NCBI GenBank assembly: GCA_964486145.1
Contig: CAZAMT010000043.1
Coordinates: 1-19,941 of the forward strand
Reading direction: 5' to 3'
DNA length: 19,941 nucleotides
DNA from: CAZAMT01 sp964486145
GTDB lineage: Bacteria > Bacteroidota > Bacteroidia > Bacteroidales > JAAAOM01
Of this stretch, positions 7,452 through 15,308 are shown in pieces. The notes below the pieces were generated by a model that was given only the letters and a program-made list of their open reading frames with translations, was not told where the DNA came from and searched no databases. Position 1 is the stretch's first letter; each line of letters starts with the position of its first letter. The translations under genes were made by a program, and so were the position numbers.

Positions 7452-8864
7452 ATGAAGCATTTCAACTTGTTGTTTTCAATCACTGTTCCTCTTATTATCC
7501 TTTTAATTCCGGTTGAGTTTTTCCCAATTGAAGAATTAACAGTGATTGAAAAACGTGTAATTGCCATTTTTGTTCTTGCAACCTTGTTTTGGGTGCTTGA
7601 ACCAGTTCCTATTTATGCCACATCCGTGCTTATCATCGTGTTGGAATTAATCATGGTTTCAAATAAAGGTTTTGTACTGTTCAGGGAATCCCCCGCACCG
7701 GATTCGCTTGGCACACTGCTCGATTATAAATCCATATTTGCCACTTTTGCCTCGCCCATTATTTTATTGTTCATGGGGGGCTTTTTTCTTGCTATGGCTG
7801 CAACGAAGTATCGTTTGGATAAAAACCTCGCCCGTATCATGTTAAAACCGTTTGGCGAGAACCCAAAAATCCTGATGTTGGGATTGATGATCATCACGGC
7901 GGTTTTCTCCATGTTTATGAGTAATACGGCAACCACGGCAATGATGCTTTCCATCCTTACTCCCGTTCTGGCGTTGTATAACCCCACCGATAAAGGCAAG
8001 ATTGCCATTGCCTTAAGTATCCCTGTTGCTGCGAATATCGGAGGAATAGGCACCCCTATCGGAACTCCGCCAAACGCGATAGCACTTAAATACCTGACCG
8101 GTGAAAACACCATCAGTTTTGGAGAATGGATGAGCTTTGGCGTACCATATGTGGTTGTTCTCTTGCTAATCGCGTGGTTCCTCCTGAATATGTTGTATCC
8201 AGCCGAATCATCTTCTATCAAAGTAGATATTAAAAGCACATTTGTTCGAAATCCAAAAGCCAATTTGGTTTACGTCACATTTGCAGGAACCATTCTACTC
8301 TGGTTAACTGATTTTTTACATGGAATGAATGCGTACGTGGTAGCCATGATACCTGTTGCTGTGTTTACAACAACGGGCATTATAACCAGGGAAGATTTGA
8401 AGAAAATCAGTTGGGATGTGCTCTGGCTTGTATCCGGGGGTATAGCACTGGGGCTGGCAATGGACCAAAGCGGGCTGGCTAAAAACCTGGTGAACAGTAT
8501 ACCTTTCGGGACATTTTCACCCTACATCATAATCGGAGGTGCTGCTTTACTTACACTTGTAATGGCAAATTTTATGTCACATACCGCCACCGCAAACCTG
8601 CTCATGCCTATTCTTGCCGTACTTGGAGTGTCGGTTGAAAGTTTGGCAGGACTTGGAGGTATTTCAACATTGATCCTTGCCACGGCTATTTCTGCGTCCG
8701 TTGGTATGTCGTTACCCATCAGTACTCCCCCGAACGCACTTGCACATGGGACCGGAGTTGTCAGCACAGGGGACATGGCACGAATAGGAGTGATTGTAGG
8801 AATAATAGGTGTTTGCCTTGCCTTTCTTACAGTTTATATTTTAAGGCTAATCCATTTTATTTAA
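7452..8864 (+). CDS. DASS/SLC13-family sodium-coupled anion symporter
   Basis: This 470-residue inner-membrane protein belongs to the divalent anion:Na+ symporter family, which takes up dicarboxylates, sulfate or phosphate. It has about eleven or twelve hydrophobic segments. It also shows the internal repeat that builds the two sodium/substrate sites: SNTAT (157-161) with GTPPNA (203-208), and SHTAT (375-379) with STPPNA (423-428). In characterised members the SNT motifs hold the substrate carboxylates. Here the second motif is SHT in place of SNT, which may affect specificity. The length is normal. The kinase gene follows after only 13 bases, so the two are almost certainly one transcript. 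The substrate cannot be read from the sequence; sulfate, phosphate and C4-dicarboxylates are open. Confidence 0.9.
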   Translation: MKHFNLLFSITVPLIILLIPVEFFPIEELTVIEKRVIAIFVLATLFWVLEPVPIYATSVLIIVLELIMVSNKGFVLFRESPAPDSLGTLLDYKSIFATFASPIILLFMGGFFLAMAATKYRLDKNLARIMLKPFGENPKILMLGLMIITAVFSMFMSNTATTAMMLSILTPVLALYNPTDKGKIAIALSIPVAANIGGIGTPIGTPPNAIALKYLTGENTISFGEWMSFGVPYVVVLLLIAWFLLNMLYPAESSSIKVDIKSTFVRNPKANLVYVTFAGTILLWLTDFLHGMNAYVVAMIPVAVFTTTGIITREDLKKISWDVLWLVSGGIALGLAMDQSGLAKNLVNSIPFGTFSPYIIIGGAALLTLVMANFMSHTATANLLMPILAVLGVSVESLAGLGGISTLILATAISASVGMSLPISTPPNALAHGTGVVSTGDMARIGVIVGIIGVCLAFLTVYILRLIHFI

Positions 8865-8877
8865 ACAGGACAAACGC

Positions 8878-10227
8878 ATGAGCCAGCAACAGCATATGGA
8901 TATTCACCTGGTAAACAAACTGAAAGAAAAATATTTCTGCAATGAACAGAACGTGGTTAGTCTTTCAACAGGCGAATACTTGTTAAAACAGGGACAGGAA
9001 AACAAACGGCTCTTTCTGGTTATGGAAGGATTAGTAGCTGGATATCTTCACGGGCAATCCGGAAACCGGGAAGTATTTAAATCTGAAAAAAACATGTTTG
9101 TAGGGGTTCATAGCTTTTTTTCAAAATCGTATACGGCTTACGCCAATGTGATGGCCCTGAAAGATAGTAAGCTGGCTTTTATTGAAGCTGAAGTGGTAGA
9201 AAAGCAACCCGGGTATACCATTGAAGATTTTGTACCCGTTATTGTCCATGAACTTTCAGCACGACAGATATTTACCAAGGATGTGATGTTTGAAAAAGAA
9301 GCAGCGCTAAAAAAACTATTTCAGAGTGATAAACTGGCGACGCTTGGTCAAATGGCTGCAGGCCTGGCGCACGAGCTGAACAACGCCATTGGGGTTTTGA
9401 ATGGAAATTCACAGTGGCTGGCTCAGGAAATTTATACCTATTTCAAAGAAACCGAGATACATACTATTTTTTCGAACTTTGAAAAAGGATTTTCCAGAGG
9501 GCAATATCTTTCAAGCAATGAAGTGCGAAAGCGAAAGAAAGCGTTTGAAAAACAATGGAACATTTCTTCCAATGCTGCGAAAAAACTTGCCAGGATCGGA
9601 TTTGACAATACAGAGTTGAAGCAGATGAACGGATTGGAGGAGGAGCAGGAAATAATCGATCGGATATATCATTTCTGGGAGATGGGAGTTGCTTTGCATG
9701 ACATGCGCATTGCATCTCGCCATGCAGTGCACGTGTTGAATTCCATCAAACAGCTAAGTGTTTCCGATCAGGAGAGACAACCAGTAAATCCGGGAGATAC
9801 CATCCGTGAAGCATTGACGTTGTTAAAAAAACTGCTCTCTGAGGTTGAAGTGAAGTACACCCCTTCAGAACTTCCACAAATTACTGCAAATACGGGAGAA
9901 CTTGTGCAAATTTGGGTTAACATCATCAAAAATGCCTGCGAGAGCATGCTTCATGCGGGAATTGAAAACCCGGTAATTGAAATTGAAACAACAACAGAGA
10001 GAAGAAGCATCCGGGTTTCAATCTCAGACAATGGCCCCGGAATTCCAGAAGATAAACTGAGTAAAATATTTCAACCTAATTTTACCACGAAAAAGGGTGG
10101 TTTATCGTTCGGATTGGGTTTGGGATTATCCATTGTTCAACGATTGGTAGACGGTTACAACGGCCGGATTGACGTGAAAAGCATGAAAGGCAAAACAACA
10201 TTTATCATTAAATTACCAGTCCAATAG
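8878..10227 (+). CDS. Sensor histidine kinase with N-terminal cyclic-nucleotide-binding-like domain
   Basis: The 449-residue protein has no membrane segment or signal peptide, so it should be cytoplasmic. Residues about 15-125 form a Crp-like cNMP-binding fold (GEYLLKQGQENKRLFLVMEG). A coiled linker then leads to the phosphoacceptor motif GLAHELNNAIG with His165. A helical insertion of about 110 residues separates it from the second dimerisation helix (about 270-295), an arrangement I recall from other cNMP-domain kinases. The ATPase part is complete: N-box WVNIIKNACESM, G1 DNGPGIP, F-box FQPNFTTK and G2 GLGLGLS. The ligand of the sensor fold is unknown, and the typical cAMP phosphate-binding cassette with an RxA/RxS arginine is not obvious. 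It lies between the symporter (13 bases) and a receiver protein (28 bases), which is its likely partner. Confidence 0.92.
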   Translation: MSQQQHMDIHLVNKLKEKYFCNEQNVVSLSTGEYLLKQGQENKRLFLVMEGLVAGYLHGQSGNREVFKSEKNMFVGVHSFFSKSYTAYANVMALKDSKLAFIEAEVVEKQPGYTIEDFVPVIVHELSARQIFTKDVMFEKEAALKKLFQSDKLATLGQMAAGLAHELNNAIGVLNGNSQWLAQEIYTYFKETEIHTIFSNFEKGFSRGQYLSSNEVRKRKKAFEKQWNISSNAAKKLARIGFDNTELKQMNGLEEEQEIIDRIYHFWEMGVALHDMRIASRHAVHVLNSIKQLSVSDQERQPVNPGDTIREALTLLKKLLSEVEVKYTPSELPQITANTGELVQIWVNIIKNACESMLHAGIENPVIEIETTTERRSIRVSISDNGPGIPEDKLSKIFQPNFTTKKGGLSFGLGLGLSIVQRLVDGYNGRIDVKSMKGKTTFIIKLPVQ

Positions 10228-10255
10228 ATAATGAAAAAAGATAATAAAATACATC

Positions 10256-10738
10256 ATGGATAAAATAAACATTATTTATGTAGATGATCAAAGGGAAGTG
10301 CTTTCCACATTGTCGAAAGACCTTCAGGTATTTGAAAAGCATGTATCCGTTGAAGAATGTGAATCAGCGGATGAAGCCATGGAATTAATCAATGATATTG
10401 ATACCGAGGGGGATATGGTTGCGGTCATCATCTCGGATCATGTTATGCCGGGGAAAAACGGTGTTGAATTTCTGAGCGAAATAAACACCGACAGCCGATT
10501 TTCTGCAACCCGAAAAATGTTGTTAACCGGCCAGGCAACACATCAGGATACCATAAAAGCCATTAACCAGGCAAACATTGAAAAATACCTGGAAAAGCCC
10601 TGGAAATCAGAAGAACTTGTGGAAGACGTAAAAATATTACTTACCCGTTTTATTCTGGATGCAGGGATCGATTACAATAAATACATGCCCGTATTGCATC
10701 AGCAAACACTGTTGGAACATTTACAGGGAAGCGTTTAA
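10256..10738 (+). CDS. Stand-alone response regulator receiver protein
   Basis: This 160-residue protein is a single receiver domain (about 3-125). It has the acidic pocket Asp10-Asp11, the phosphoacceptor Asp61 in ISDHVMPGKNG, the switch Thr91 in LLTGQA and Lys114 in LEKPW. About 30 residues follow that contain no DNA-binding or enzyme domain, only a short amphipathic tail. The receiver resembles those joined to HD-GYP domains, but no such domain is present. It begins 28 bases after the kinase gene and is its probable substrate. Without an output domain it may act by protein contact, pass phosphate on, or act as a phosphate sink. How it affects the neighbouring transporter is unknown. Confidence 0.92.
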   Translation: MDKINIIYVDDQREVLSTLSKDLQVFEKHVSVEECESADEAMELINDIDTEGDMVAVIISDHVMPGKNGVEFLSEINTDSRFSATRKMLLTGQATHQDTIKAINQANIEKYLEKPWKSEELVEDVKILLTRFILDAGIDYNKYMPVLHQQTLLEHLQGSV

Positions 10739-10866
10739 TTCATCTGAATATAAAATGTTCTTCAAACCTGTTTAAGAAGCAGGACGTATGAAGTGTTGAC
10801 TAATAAACAGCCTGTTTTCAGCTTCTGCTATCTGAAATTTGTTCATTTGAAATTTTAATAAATAGT

Positions 10867-12180
10867 ATGAGATTCAAAACATCATTTTTAGGTCTGTTTG
10901 GGACCTTTGTTAGTTGTATTTTGGTTTTTCCGCAGGAAAACAGCCTTTCGGTTTTAAGCGAGGGGATTAAATATCAAATCAATGAAAATTCCAGCGTATC
11001 CATGCATTTTGGCACGCAGGTATGGACCCGTTATACACATTTGAATCCGGGAACATTTGATGTGGATGGCGGGCCAAAAGATTATTTGTTTGACATTGGT
11101 TTGCGAAGGACCCGATTTTCGATGTATGCCGGGTTTCTGGATGACAGGTTTATCGTTTATACGCAGCTTGGTATGAATAGTCAGACATTTTCATCCAATA
11201 CAAAGCCGCAAATGTTTTTTCACGATGTTTGGTCGGCTTTTAATTTTTTTGACGGAAAGCTGTATACGGGATTTGGCCTTCATGGATGGGCAGGTGTATC
11301 GCGGCTCGGGAGCGTGAGTTACAGCAAGAATATCATGTTGGATCACCCGGGATTTGCGCTGCCAACGCTCGGTAAAACAGATCAGGCCGGACGGCAGGTT
11401 GGTATTTTTTTCAAAGGCAACCTGGCAAAGTTTAATTACCATTTTTCTTTTGATAAACCATTTTTAAAAGATGAATTTCAAAAAGCAGGATTATCCAAAA
11501 GCAATTATTTTCCGAACAGCAACAATGGTTATAAGGGTTATGTGTTTTATTCATTCCTTGATGAAGAAAAGTTTAAAAGTTCTTACCTGAATTTCAGTTA
11601 CCTGGGTAAAAAGAAAATTCTTAATCTTGGGGCCGGTTTTAATTATCACCCGGGTTCGCTGGCAAGTCTGAATGCTTCAGGTGATACCATCCATCATAAT
11701 GAACAATTATTAGGTATGGATGTGTTTTTTGACTATCCTTTTAGAGATAAATCCGTTTTAACAGTGTATGCAGGTACATTTTTCTACGATTTTGGACCAA
11801 ATCATCTTCGGACGTACGGACCGATGAACCCTTTACCCCGGGGCAAATTGCAGCAGGGAGGAGGCAACGCTCATTTCAATGTGGGTACCGGAACCATACT
11901 CTATTCGTTGGCAGGATATGTATTACCTGCGTTGTGGCAACCCTTGCCAGGTAAATTCCAGCCTGTTGCAGCGGTGCATGTAAAGGATTTCGATGCATTG
12001 GCAGAAGCATCGTTACAGCTTGATGCGGGACTGAATTACTATGTCTCCGGGCATAATGCAAAACTTACCTTACAGTATTCAACATGGGCTGTATATACTG
12101 GTACTCCCGGTTATCAGTCTGATGCAATTGTGGATGGTACACGAAGTTCAGTCACGTTTCAGGTTCAAATGTATTTGTAG
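10867..12180 (+). CDS. Outer-membrane beta-barrel protein, OprO/OprP-like porin
   Basis: The 437-residue protein has a weak signal peptide (about 1-22, MRFKTSFLGLFGTFVSCILV). The mature part is made of alternating aromatic and polar strands with no long hydrophobic helix. Segments such as FDIGLRRTRFSMYAGFLDDRFIVYTQLG and the terminal TRSSVTFQVQMYL fit a 16-strand porin of the phosphate-selective OprO/OprP type in Bacteroidota. The length is in range. The family call is by overall pattern, not by a decisive motif. It lies 128 bases after the receiver gene on the same strand, so it may be the outer-membrane partner of the DASS symporter, either in the same operon or as a target. No sharp terminator is visible in the 55 bases before the Nudix gene. 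Confidence 0.7.
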   Translation: MRFKTSFLGLFGTFVSCILVFPQENSLSVLSEGIKYQINENSSVSMHFGTQVWTRYTHLNPGTFDVDGGPKDYLFDIGLRRTRFSMYAGFLDDRFIVYTQLGMNSQTFSSNTKPQMFFHDVWSAFNFFDGKLYTGFGLHGWAGVSRLGSVSYSKNIMLDHPGFALPTLGKTDQAGRQVGIFFKGNLAKFNYHFSFDKPFLKDEFQKAGLSKSNYFPNSNNGYKGYVFYSFLDEEKFKSSYLNFSYLGKKKILNLGAGFNYHPGSLASLNASGDTIHHNEQLLGMDVFFDYPFRDKSVLTVYAGTFFYDFGPNHLRTYGPMNPLPRGKLQQGGGNAHFNVGTGTILYSLAGYVLPALWQPLPGKFQPVAAVHVKDFDALAEASLQLDAGLNYYVSGHNAKLTLQYSTWAVYTGTPGYQSDAIVDGTRSSVTFQVQMYL

Positions 12181-12235
12181 AACAAAATCGTTGTACTTTT
12201 TTTAGGAATAAGAAAAGAGAATAAAAAATCCCATT

Positions 12236-12772
12236 ATGAATGAGAGGAAGTATTGTTACAAGTATCCCCGTCCGGCACTGACAACCGATGCAGTTGTTTT
12301 CAGATTTAACGGGGCAGAATTGTTTGTTTTGCTTATTGAAAGAGGCAATGAACCATTTAAGGGGCAATGGGCTTTTCCGGGAGGGTTTGTAAATATGGAT
12401 GAAACCACCGATGTAGCAGCAGCGCGCGAACTGAAGGAGGAAACCGGACTAACTGGTTTAACACTTGAACAACTTCATACATTCAGCGAACCAGACAGGG
12501 ACCCGCGGCACCGGACGGTTTCGGTCGTTTATTATGCACTTCTGAATGACAATCCAATGGTAACTGGTGGTGATGACGCGGCGATTGCCCGTTGGTTCCC
12601 GGTAAAAAAACTGCCATCACTTGCTTTTGACCATGATGATATTGTAAAGATGGCTTTTCAAAGGCTGTACGAGAAAATCGATTATAATCCGTTACATTTT
12701 GAACAATTTAGCGGTGCAAGTATTGCATCGATAAAGAACATATTATCAACGCTAAACAATTCCGGGTCATGA
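12236..12772 (+). CDS. Nudix hydrolase (ADP-ribose pyrophosphatase-like)
   Basis: The 178-residue protein cleaves a nucleoside diphosphate linked to another moiety. The Nudix box is complete at 50-72 (G50-x5-E56-x7-R64-E-L-K-E68-E69-T-G71-L72), with the metal-binding glutamates in place. It is preceded by WAFPGGFV and followed by SVVYYALL, as in the ADP-ribose/NUDT-like group. It is shorter than NrtR, the NAD regulator with the same fold, and I see no winged-helix domain in its C-terminal 45 residues, so an enzyme is more likely than a repressor. The ATG at 12236 has no obvious Shine-Dalgarno site. Its stop codon overlaps the start of the next frame (ATGA at 12769-12772), a nicotinamidase-like relic. 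That pairing would fit NAD or ADP-ribose turnover. Confidence 0.92.
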   Translation: MNERKYCYKYPRPALTTDAVVFRFNGAELFVLLIERGNEPFKGQWAFPGGFVNMDETTDVAAARELKEETGLTGLTLEQLHTFSEPDRDPRHRTVSVVYYALLNDNPMVTGGDDAAIARWFPVKKLPSLAFDHDDIVKMAFQRLYEKIDYNPLHFEQFSGASIASIKNILSTLNNSGS

Positions 12773-12873
12773 AAACAGCCATGTTGATCATAGATTTGCA
12801 AAACGATTTTGCATCGGATGACGGAGCATTTTGGTGTATTCAGGGCCAATATCCCCATCACCGGAAAACCTGA
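12769..12873 (+). pseudogene. Truncated isochorismatase/nicotinamidase-like hydrolase relic
   Basis: An ATG overlapping the Nudix stop opens a 34-codon frame that begins MKTAMLIIDLQNDFASDDGA. The LIIDLQNDF start is the hallmark first strand of isochorismatase-fold hydrolases and includes the catalytic Asp. These enzymes, such as the nicotinamidase PncA, are about 180-220 residues long. Here the frame ends at 12873, and the downstream catalytic Lys and Cys are missing. A shift of one base near 12828-12832 (a T run) would extend it only as far as TAG at about 12907, so this is more than a simple frameshift. The ATGA overlap suggests a once-coupled operon partner of the Nudix gene. It runs into the 3' end of the convergent DUF2459 gene, which suggests a deletion or rearrangement point. 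Confidence 0.65.
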
Positions 12874-13541
12874 AACACAAAAGAACAAGGCATTGTTAAA
12901 TGAACATTAGAAATTGAATGAATAAACCGGGAATGTGTGGTTTTATGAAGTCGCCGAAATAGCTGACCTGCCGTAATAAGAAAAAAAGTGCCCGTATCGA
13001 AACCTGATTCTTTAAATGCAAGGGCAACCCATGTATTGCATGTTCGGAATATCGAGTATTTTCGTTTGGCAAGAAAAAAGCTCCTCGATTTCCTGTAAAC
13101 AGTGCTGGGAATGATCTTTCCATGATCGTCTCTTAAAAAACTTTCAGAAATAAATGAGCAGAGCTGGTTAAACCGGACTTCATCCATCGTAATTTCCAAA
13201 ATGGTAGATTTCGTAAATATATTCCGTGGATTTTGCGAATACCCGGCAAGCTTTAGTACCGCTGAAGTTGGCCATAGAACTGCCCTGGCAGCCATAAAAA
13301 TCCCCGGATTGGGATATTGATAATACCTTTCATCTCCCCAGCTTACATCAATGTATTGATATTTTTGGTAGTTCGTAATTTCGGGAAAAATGTCAGCAGA
13401 AACATCATCTACCGTCAGAATAATACCGGTATGCCATGCTTCCTGAACTACATACACTTTATATTCTTCCGGTTGAACAGTTGCAACTGCAGCAGGATGA
13501 GAAAAAAGGGTCCATACAATTATGAGTAGCGGAAGTTGCAT
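12858..13541 (-). CDS. DUF2459 / TIGR02117-type exported protein
   Basis: The 227-residue protein has a signal peptide or anchor (1-20, MQLPLLIIVWTLFSHPAAVA). The family motifs are VQEAWHTGIIL (His37), IDVSWGDERYYQ (65-75) and FRTCNTWVALAF (Cys168). The conserved Cys and His suggest a papain/NlpC-like fold, but no reaction is established for this family to my knowledge. The C-terminal 27 residues after LFRRLHK look unlike the family, which normally ends near there. They are encoded over the hydrolase relic at 12858-12940, so the original stop may have been lost. The gene converges with the Nudix gene and starts just after a 96-base gap to the unknown gene upstream on the same strand. Confidence 0.75.
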   Translation of the reverse strand: MQLPLLIIVWTLFSHPAAVATVQPEEYKVYVVQEAWHTGIILTVDDVSADIFPEITNYQKYQYIDVSWGDERYYQYPNPGIFMAARAVLWPTSAVLKLAGYSQNPRNIFTKSTILEITMDEVRFNQLCSFISESFLRDDHGKIIPSTVYRKSRSFFLAKRKYSIFRTCNTWVALAFKESGFDTGTFFLITAGQLFRRLHKTTHSRFIHSISNVHLTMPCSFVFQVFR

Positions 13542-13637
13542 AAAAACAGTTTATGTACAACAACAGAAAGAAACTGGTCTGGTTCGGAATGATAGAAAAC
13601 AACTGTAATTATGAAGAAACACGATACCTTTAAATCC

Positions 13638-14468
13638 TTAATCGGGCCGGTAATTTACCAGGATGGGTTCGCAACGGGTATCAAATATAGTCACTGGTTG
13701 AATAATAAAAGTATGCGATTTTTCCGGATCCACATTTTTGGCACTTGTTACTGCAGCATACCCGTGTTTTTTCTTTTTTGGCACCGAGAGGTATTTACTA
13801 ACCGGAATTTTACTCCCGTTGCTGTTCACACGATAAGTGATGAAACCTTTAATGTTTTTATTTTCAAAGGATTCTTTATTGGCATTTACATGGATATTTA
13901 TTTTATCATCATACTTCACAAATGCAGCATGTAAATCCATATCTTTCGATAAATTGTCTTTACTACTGACTGTTACTGGTTCCGAAGCCAAATTTTCTTT
14001 CAAATTTTTATTTATGACAGGAATGACGCGGTATTCCCATTGATCACCAGCCTCTTCAAAATCATCGATGAATCCCAGGCCTGATATCAGCGAAGTTTCA
14101 TAATCCATACACAAAGCCCATAACAGGAATTTTTTTTCATCCGGATGGCTGTTTAGGTAATCGTGAATGTTAGATGAAGTTAGTCGATCATCATTGGTTA
14201 ATAGCTTTGAATATTTTTCAAGAAGTTTTCTCTTGAAACCGGATGAAATTTCTACATTTTTGATGTTTTTCTTNNNNNNNNNNNNNNNNNNNNNNNNNNN
14301 NNNNNNNNNNNNNNNNNNNNNNNNNNNNNNNNNNNNNNNNNNNNNNNNNNNNNNNNNNNNNNNNNNNNNNNNNTCTTTACGAAGGATTTTTTTTAGGGTT
14401 TGAACGACAGGTAAAATTGTTTTTTTTGTCTGCAGGCTGATAAAACTTTTATCCTTGTAATATTTCAG
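13638..14468 (-). CDS. Unrecognised protein, gene interrupted by an assembly gap
   Basis: I do not recognise this protein. The frame is open on the minus strand from 14273 to the stop at 13640-13638 (about 211 codons). A fragment on the other side of the N run reads LKYYKDKSFISLQTKK... in the frame that also fits across 100 N. The fragment begins at 14468 with CTG, preceded by GGAGGAG six bases upstream. No ATG, GTG or TTG lies between that site and the in-frame stop above it, so CTG would be a rare start codon, or the true start is misassembled. The visible protein is hydrophilic and lysine-rich, with no signal peptide. The segment DQWEYRVIPVI and the C-terminus TFIIQPVTIFDTRC look like beta strands of the fibronectin-III kind, but that is a guess. 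Unknown bases make the length uncertain. Confidence 0.6.
   Translation of the reverse strand: MKYYKDKSFISLQTKKTILPVVQTLKKILRKXXXXXXXXXXXXXXXXXXXXXXXXXXXXXXXXXXKKNIKNVEISSGFKRKLLEKYSKLLTNDDRLTSSNIHDYLNSHPDEKKFLLWALCMDYETSLISGLGFIDDFEEAGDQWEYRVIPVINKNLKENLASEPVTVSSKDNLSKDMDLHAAFVKYDDKINIHVNANKESFENKNIKGFITYRVNSNGSKIPVSKYLSVPKKKKHGYAAVTSAKNVDPEKSHTFIIQPVTIFDTRCEPILVNYRPD
14274..14373. other. Assembly gap (100 N)
   Basis: Exactly 100 N, which is the usual placeholder for a scaffold gap of unknown length. It falls inside the unrecognised minus-strand gene, so the true distance and even the continuity of that gene cannot be judged. Confidence 1.
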
Positions 14469-14652
14469 TTTAACTCCTCCAAATATCTATTTGTCAAATG
14501 CACAATTCTAATCAATGAATTTTATACTTTTCCTGAAACTAATCAGATAAAATCATAGTATCTAATATATAACCGTTTCAGTTTTTTCCACCAACATCAA
14601 CTTCTTAATTTTAGTATTTGAAAATCAAAGTAATAACATAATTTTTAATGCC

Positions 14653-15207
14653 ATGAAGAATATAAAAATAGTTGCAATTGGTCTTGTGATTTTAACCGGA
14701 TTTATGTTCAGCAGTTGCGAAGAATTGCTGGATTTTGGTGTAAATGTAGATACAGATTATACCTATGTTGACTTCGTTATAGAACCTACCGGGAATGTTG
14801 GAGAAAATGTCTTCTCAACAAGTGTAATTCAATCTTCACTGGAGGATATGTTGGCTGATACGGAAGTTTCAAGGGATGAAATAAGATCGGTGAGCATCAA
14901 AGAAGCCGTCATCGAATTAAAAAATGATGATCCGGCCATTACGTTGGATTATTTTTCAAGTATTGAAGCCACCATCCAGGTTGATGGATTACCGGAAGTT
15001 GTTGTTGCTTTTGCAGATTCGATTCCACGGGGGGCAAGAAGTATTGTCTGCAATGTTACCAATGAGGAATTGCTTGGTTATCTTGAAGAGGATGCTTATA
15101 TTCTTCGGGCTGGGGGAGTTTCTGTTAAGCCGATAACAGATACGTTATTAATTCAGGGAAAATTAAAATTTAGTGTGACAACCGATGTTGCGGAAACGTT
15201 GCAATAG
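14653..15207 (+). CDS. Putative lipoprotein of unknown function
   Basis: The 184-residue protein has a lipoprotein signal: hydrophobic residues 5-19, then FSSC with the lipidated Cys at 22, followed by EELLDFG. The acidic residues right after the Cys resemble surface-export signals of Bacteroidota lipoproteins, but the match is loose. The mature part is acidic and beta-rich, with phrases such as YVDFVIEPTGNVGENVFSTS and DTLLIQGKLKFSVTTD, as in small adhesin-like domains of this phylum. I know no function for it. It is monocistronic: 184 bases of AT-rich DNA lie upstream, and a strong terminator follows about 30 bases after the stop. Confidence 0.8.
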   Translation: MKNIKIVAIGLVILTGFMFSSCEELLDFGVNVDTDYTYVDFVIEPTGNVGENVFSTSVIQSSLEDMLADTEVSRDEIRSVSIKEAVIELKNDDPAITLDYFSSIEATIQVDGLPEVVVAFADSIPRGARSIVCNVTNEELLGYLEEDAYILRAGGVSVKPITDTLLIQGKLKFSVTTDVAETLQ

Positions 15208-15237
15208 ATGGGCTCTTAGTATGATTTATTTCCGCAG

Positions 15238-15265
15238 AATCCCCGGTACATCCGGGGATTTTTTG
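15238..15265 (+). terminator. Intrinsic terminator after the lipoprotein gene
   Basis: A perfect nine-base-pair stem, AATCCCCGG (15238-15246) with CCGGGGATT (15252-15260), has loop TACAT and is followed by TTTTG. It is GC-rich and has T only on the plus-strand side, so it serves the lipoprotein gene and not the convergent permease remnant. Confidence 0.92.
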
Positions 15266-15308
15266 TTACAAATATTTTTGTCGGTTGTGTGATGCAACAA
15301 GGTGAACC

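Noticed and set aside
9340..9800. The large insertion between the two dimerisation helices of the kinase as a novel domain
   Set aside because: I recall kinases with an N-terminal cNMP fold that have the same long insertion after AHELNN, so it appears to be typical of the family.
12236..12772. Calling the Nudix protein the NAD regulator NrtR
   Set aside because: It is too short and has no visible winged-helix DNA-binding domain, and the Nudix box is fully intact for catalysis.
13611..13934. A 107-codon plus-strand frame starting MKKHDTFKSL
   Set aside because: It overlaps the longer minus-strand frame, which stays open for over 200 codons up to the gap and has more protein-like composition. 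The plus-strand product is rich in Phe and Ile and looks like a shadow.
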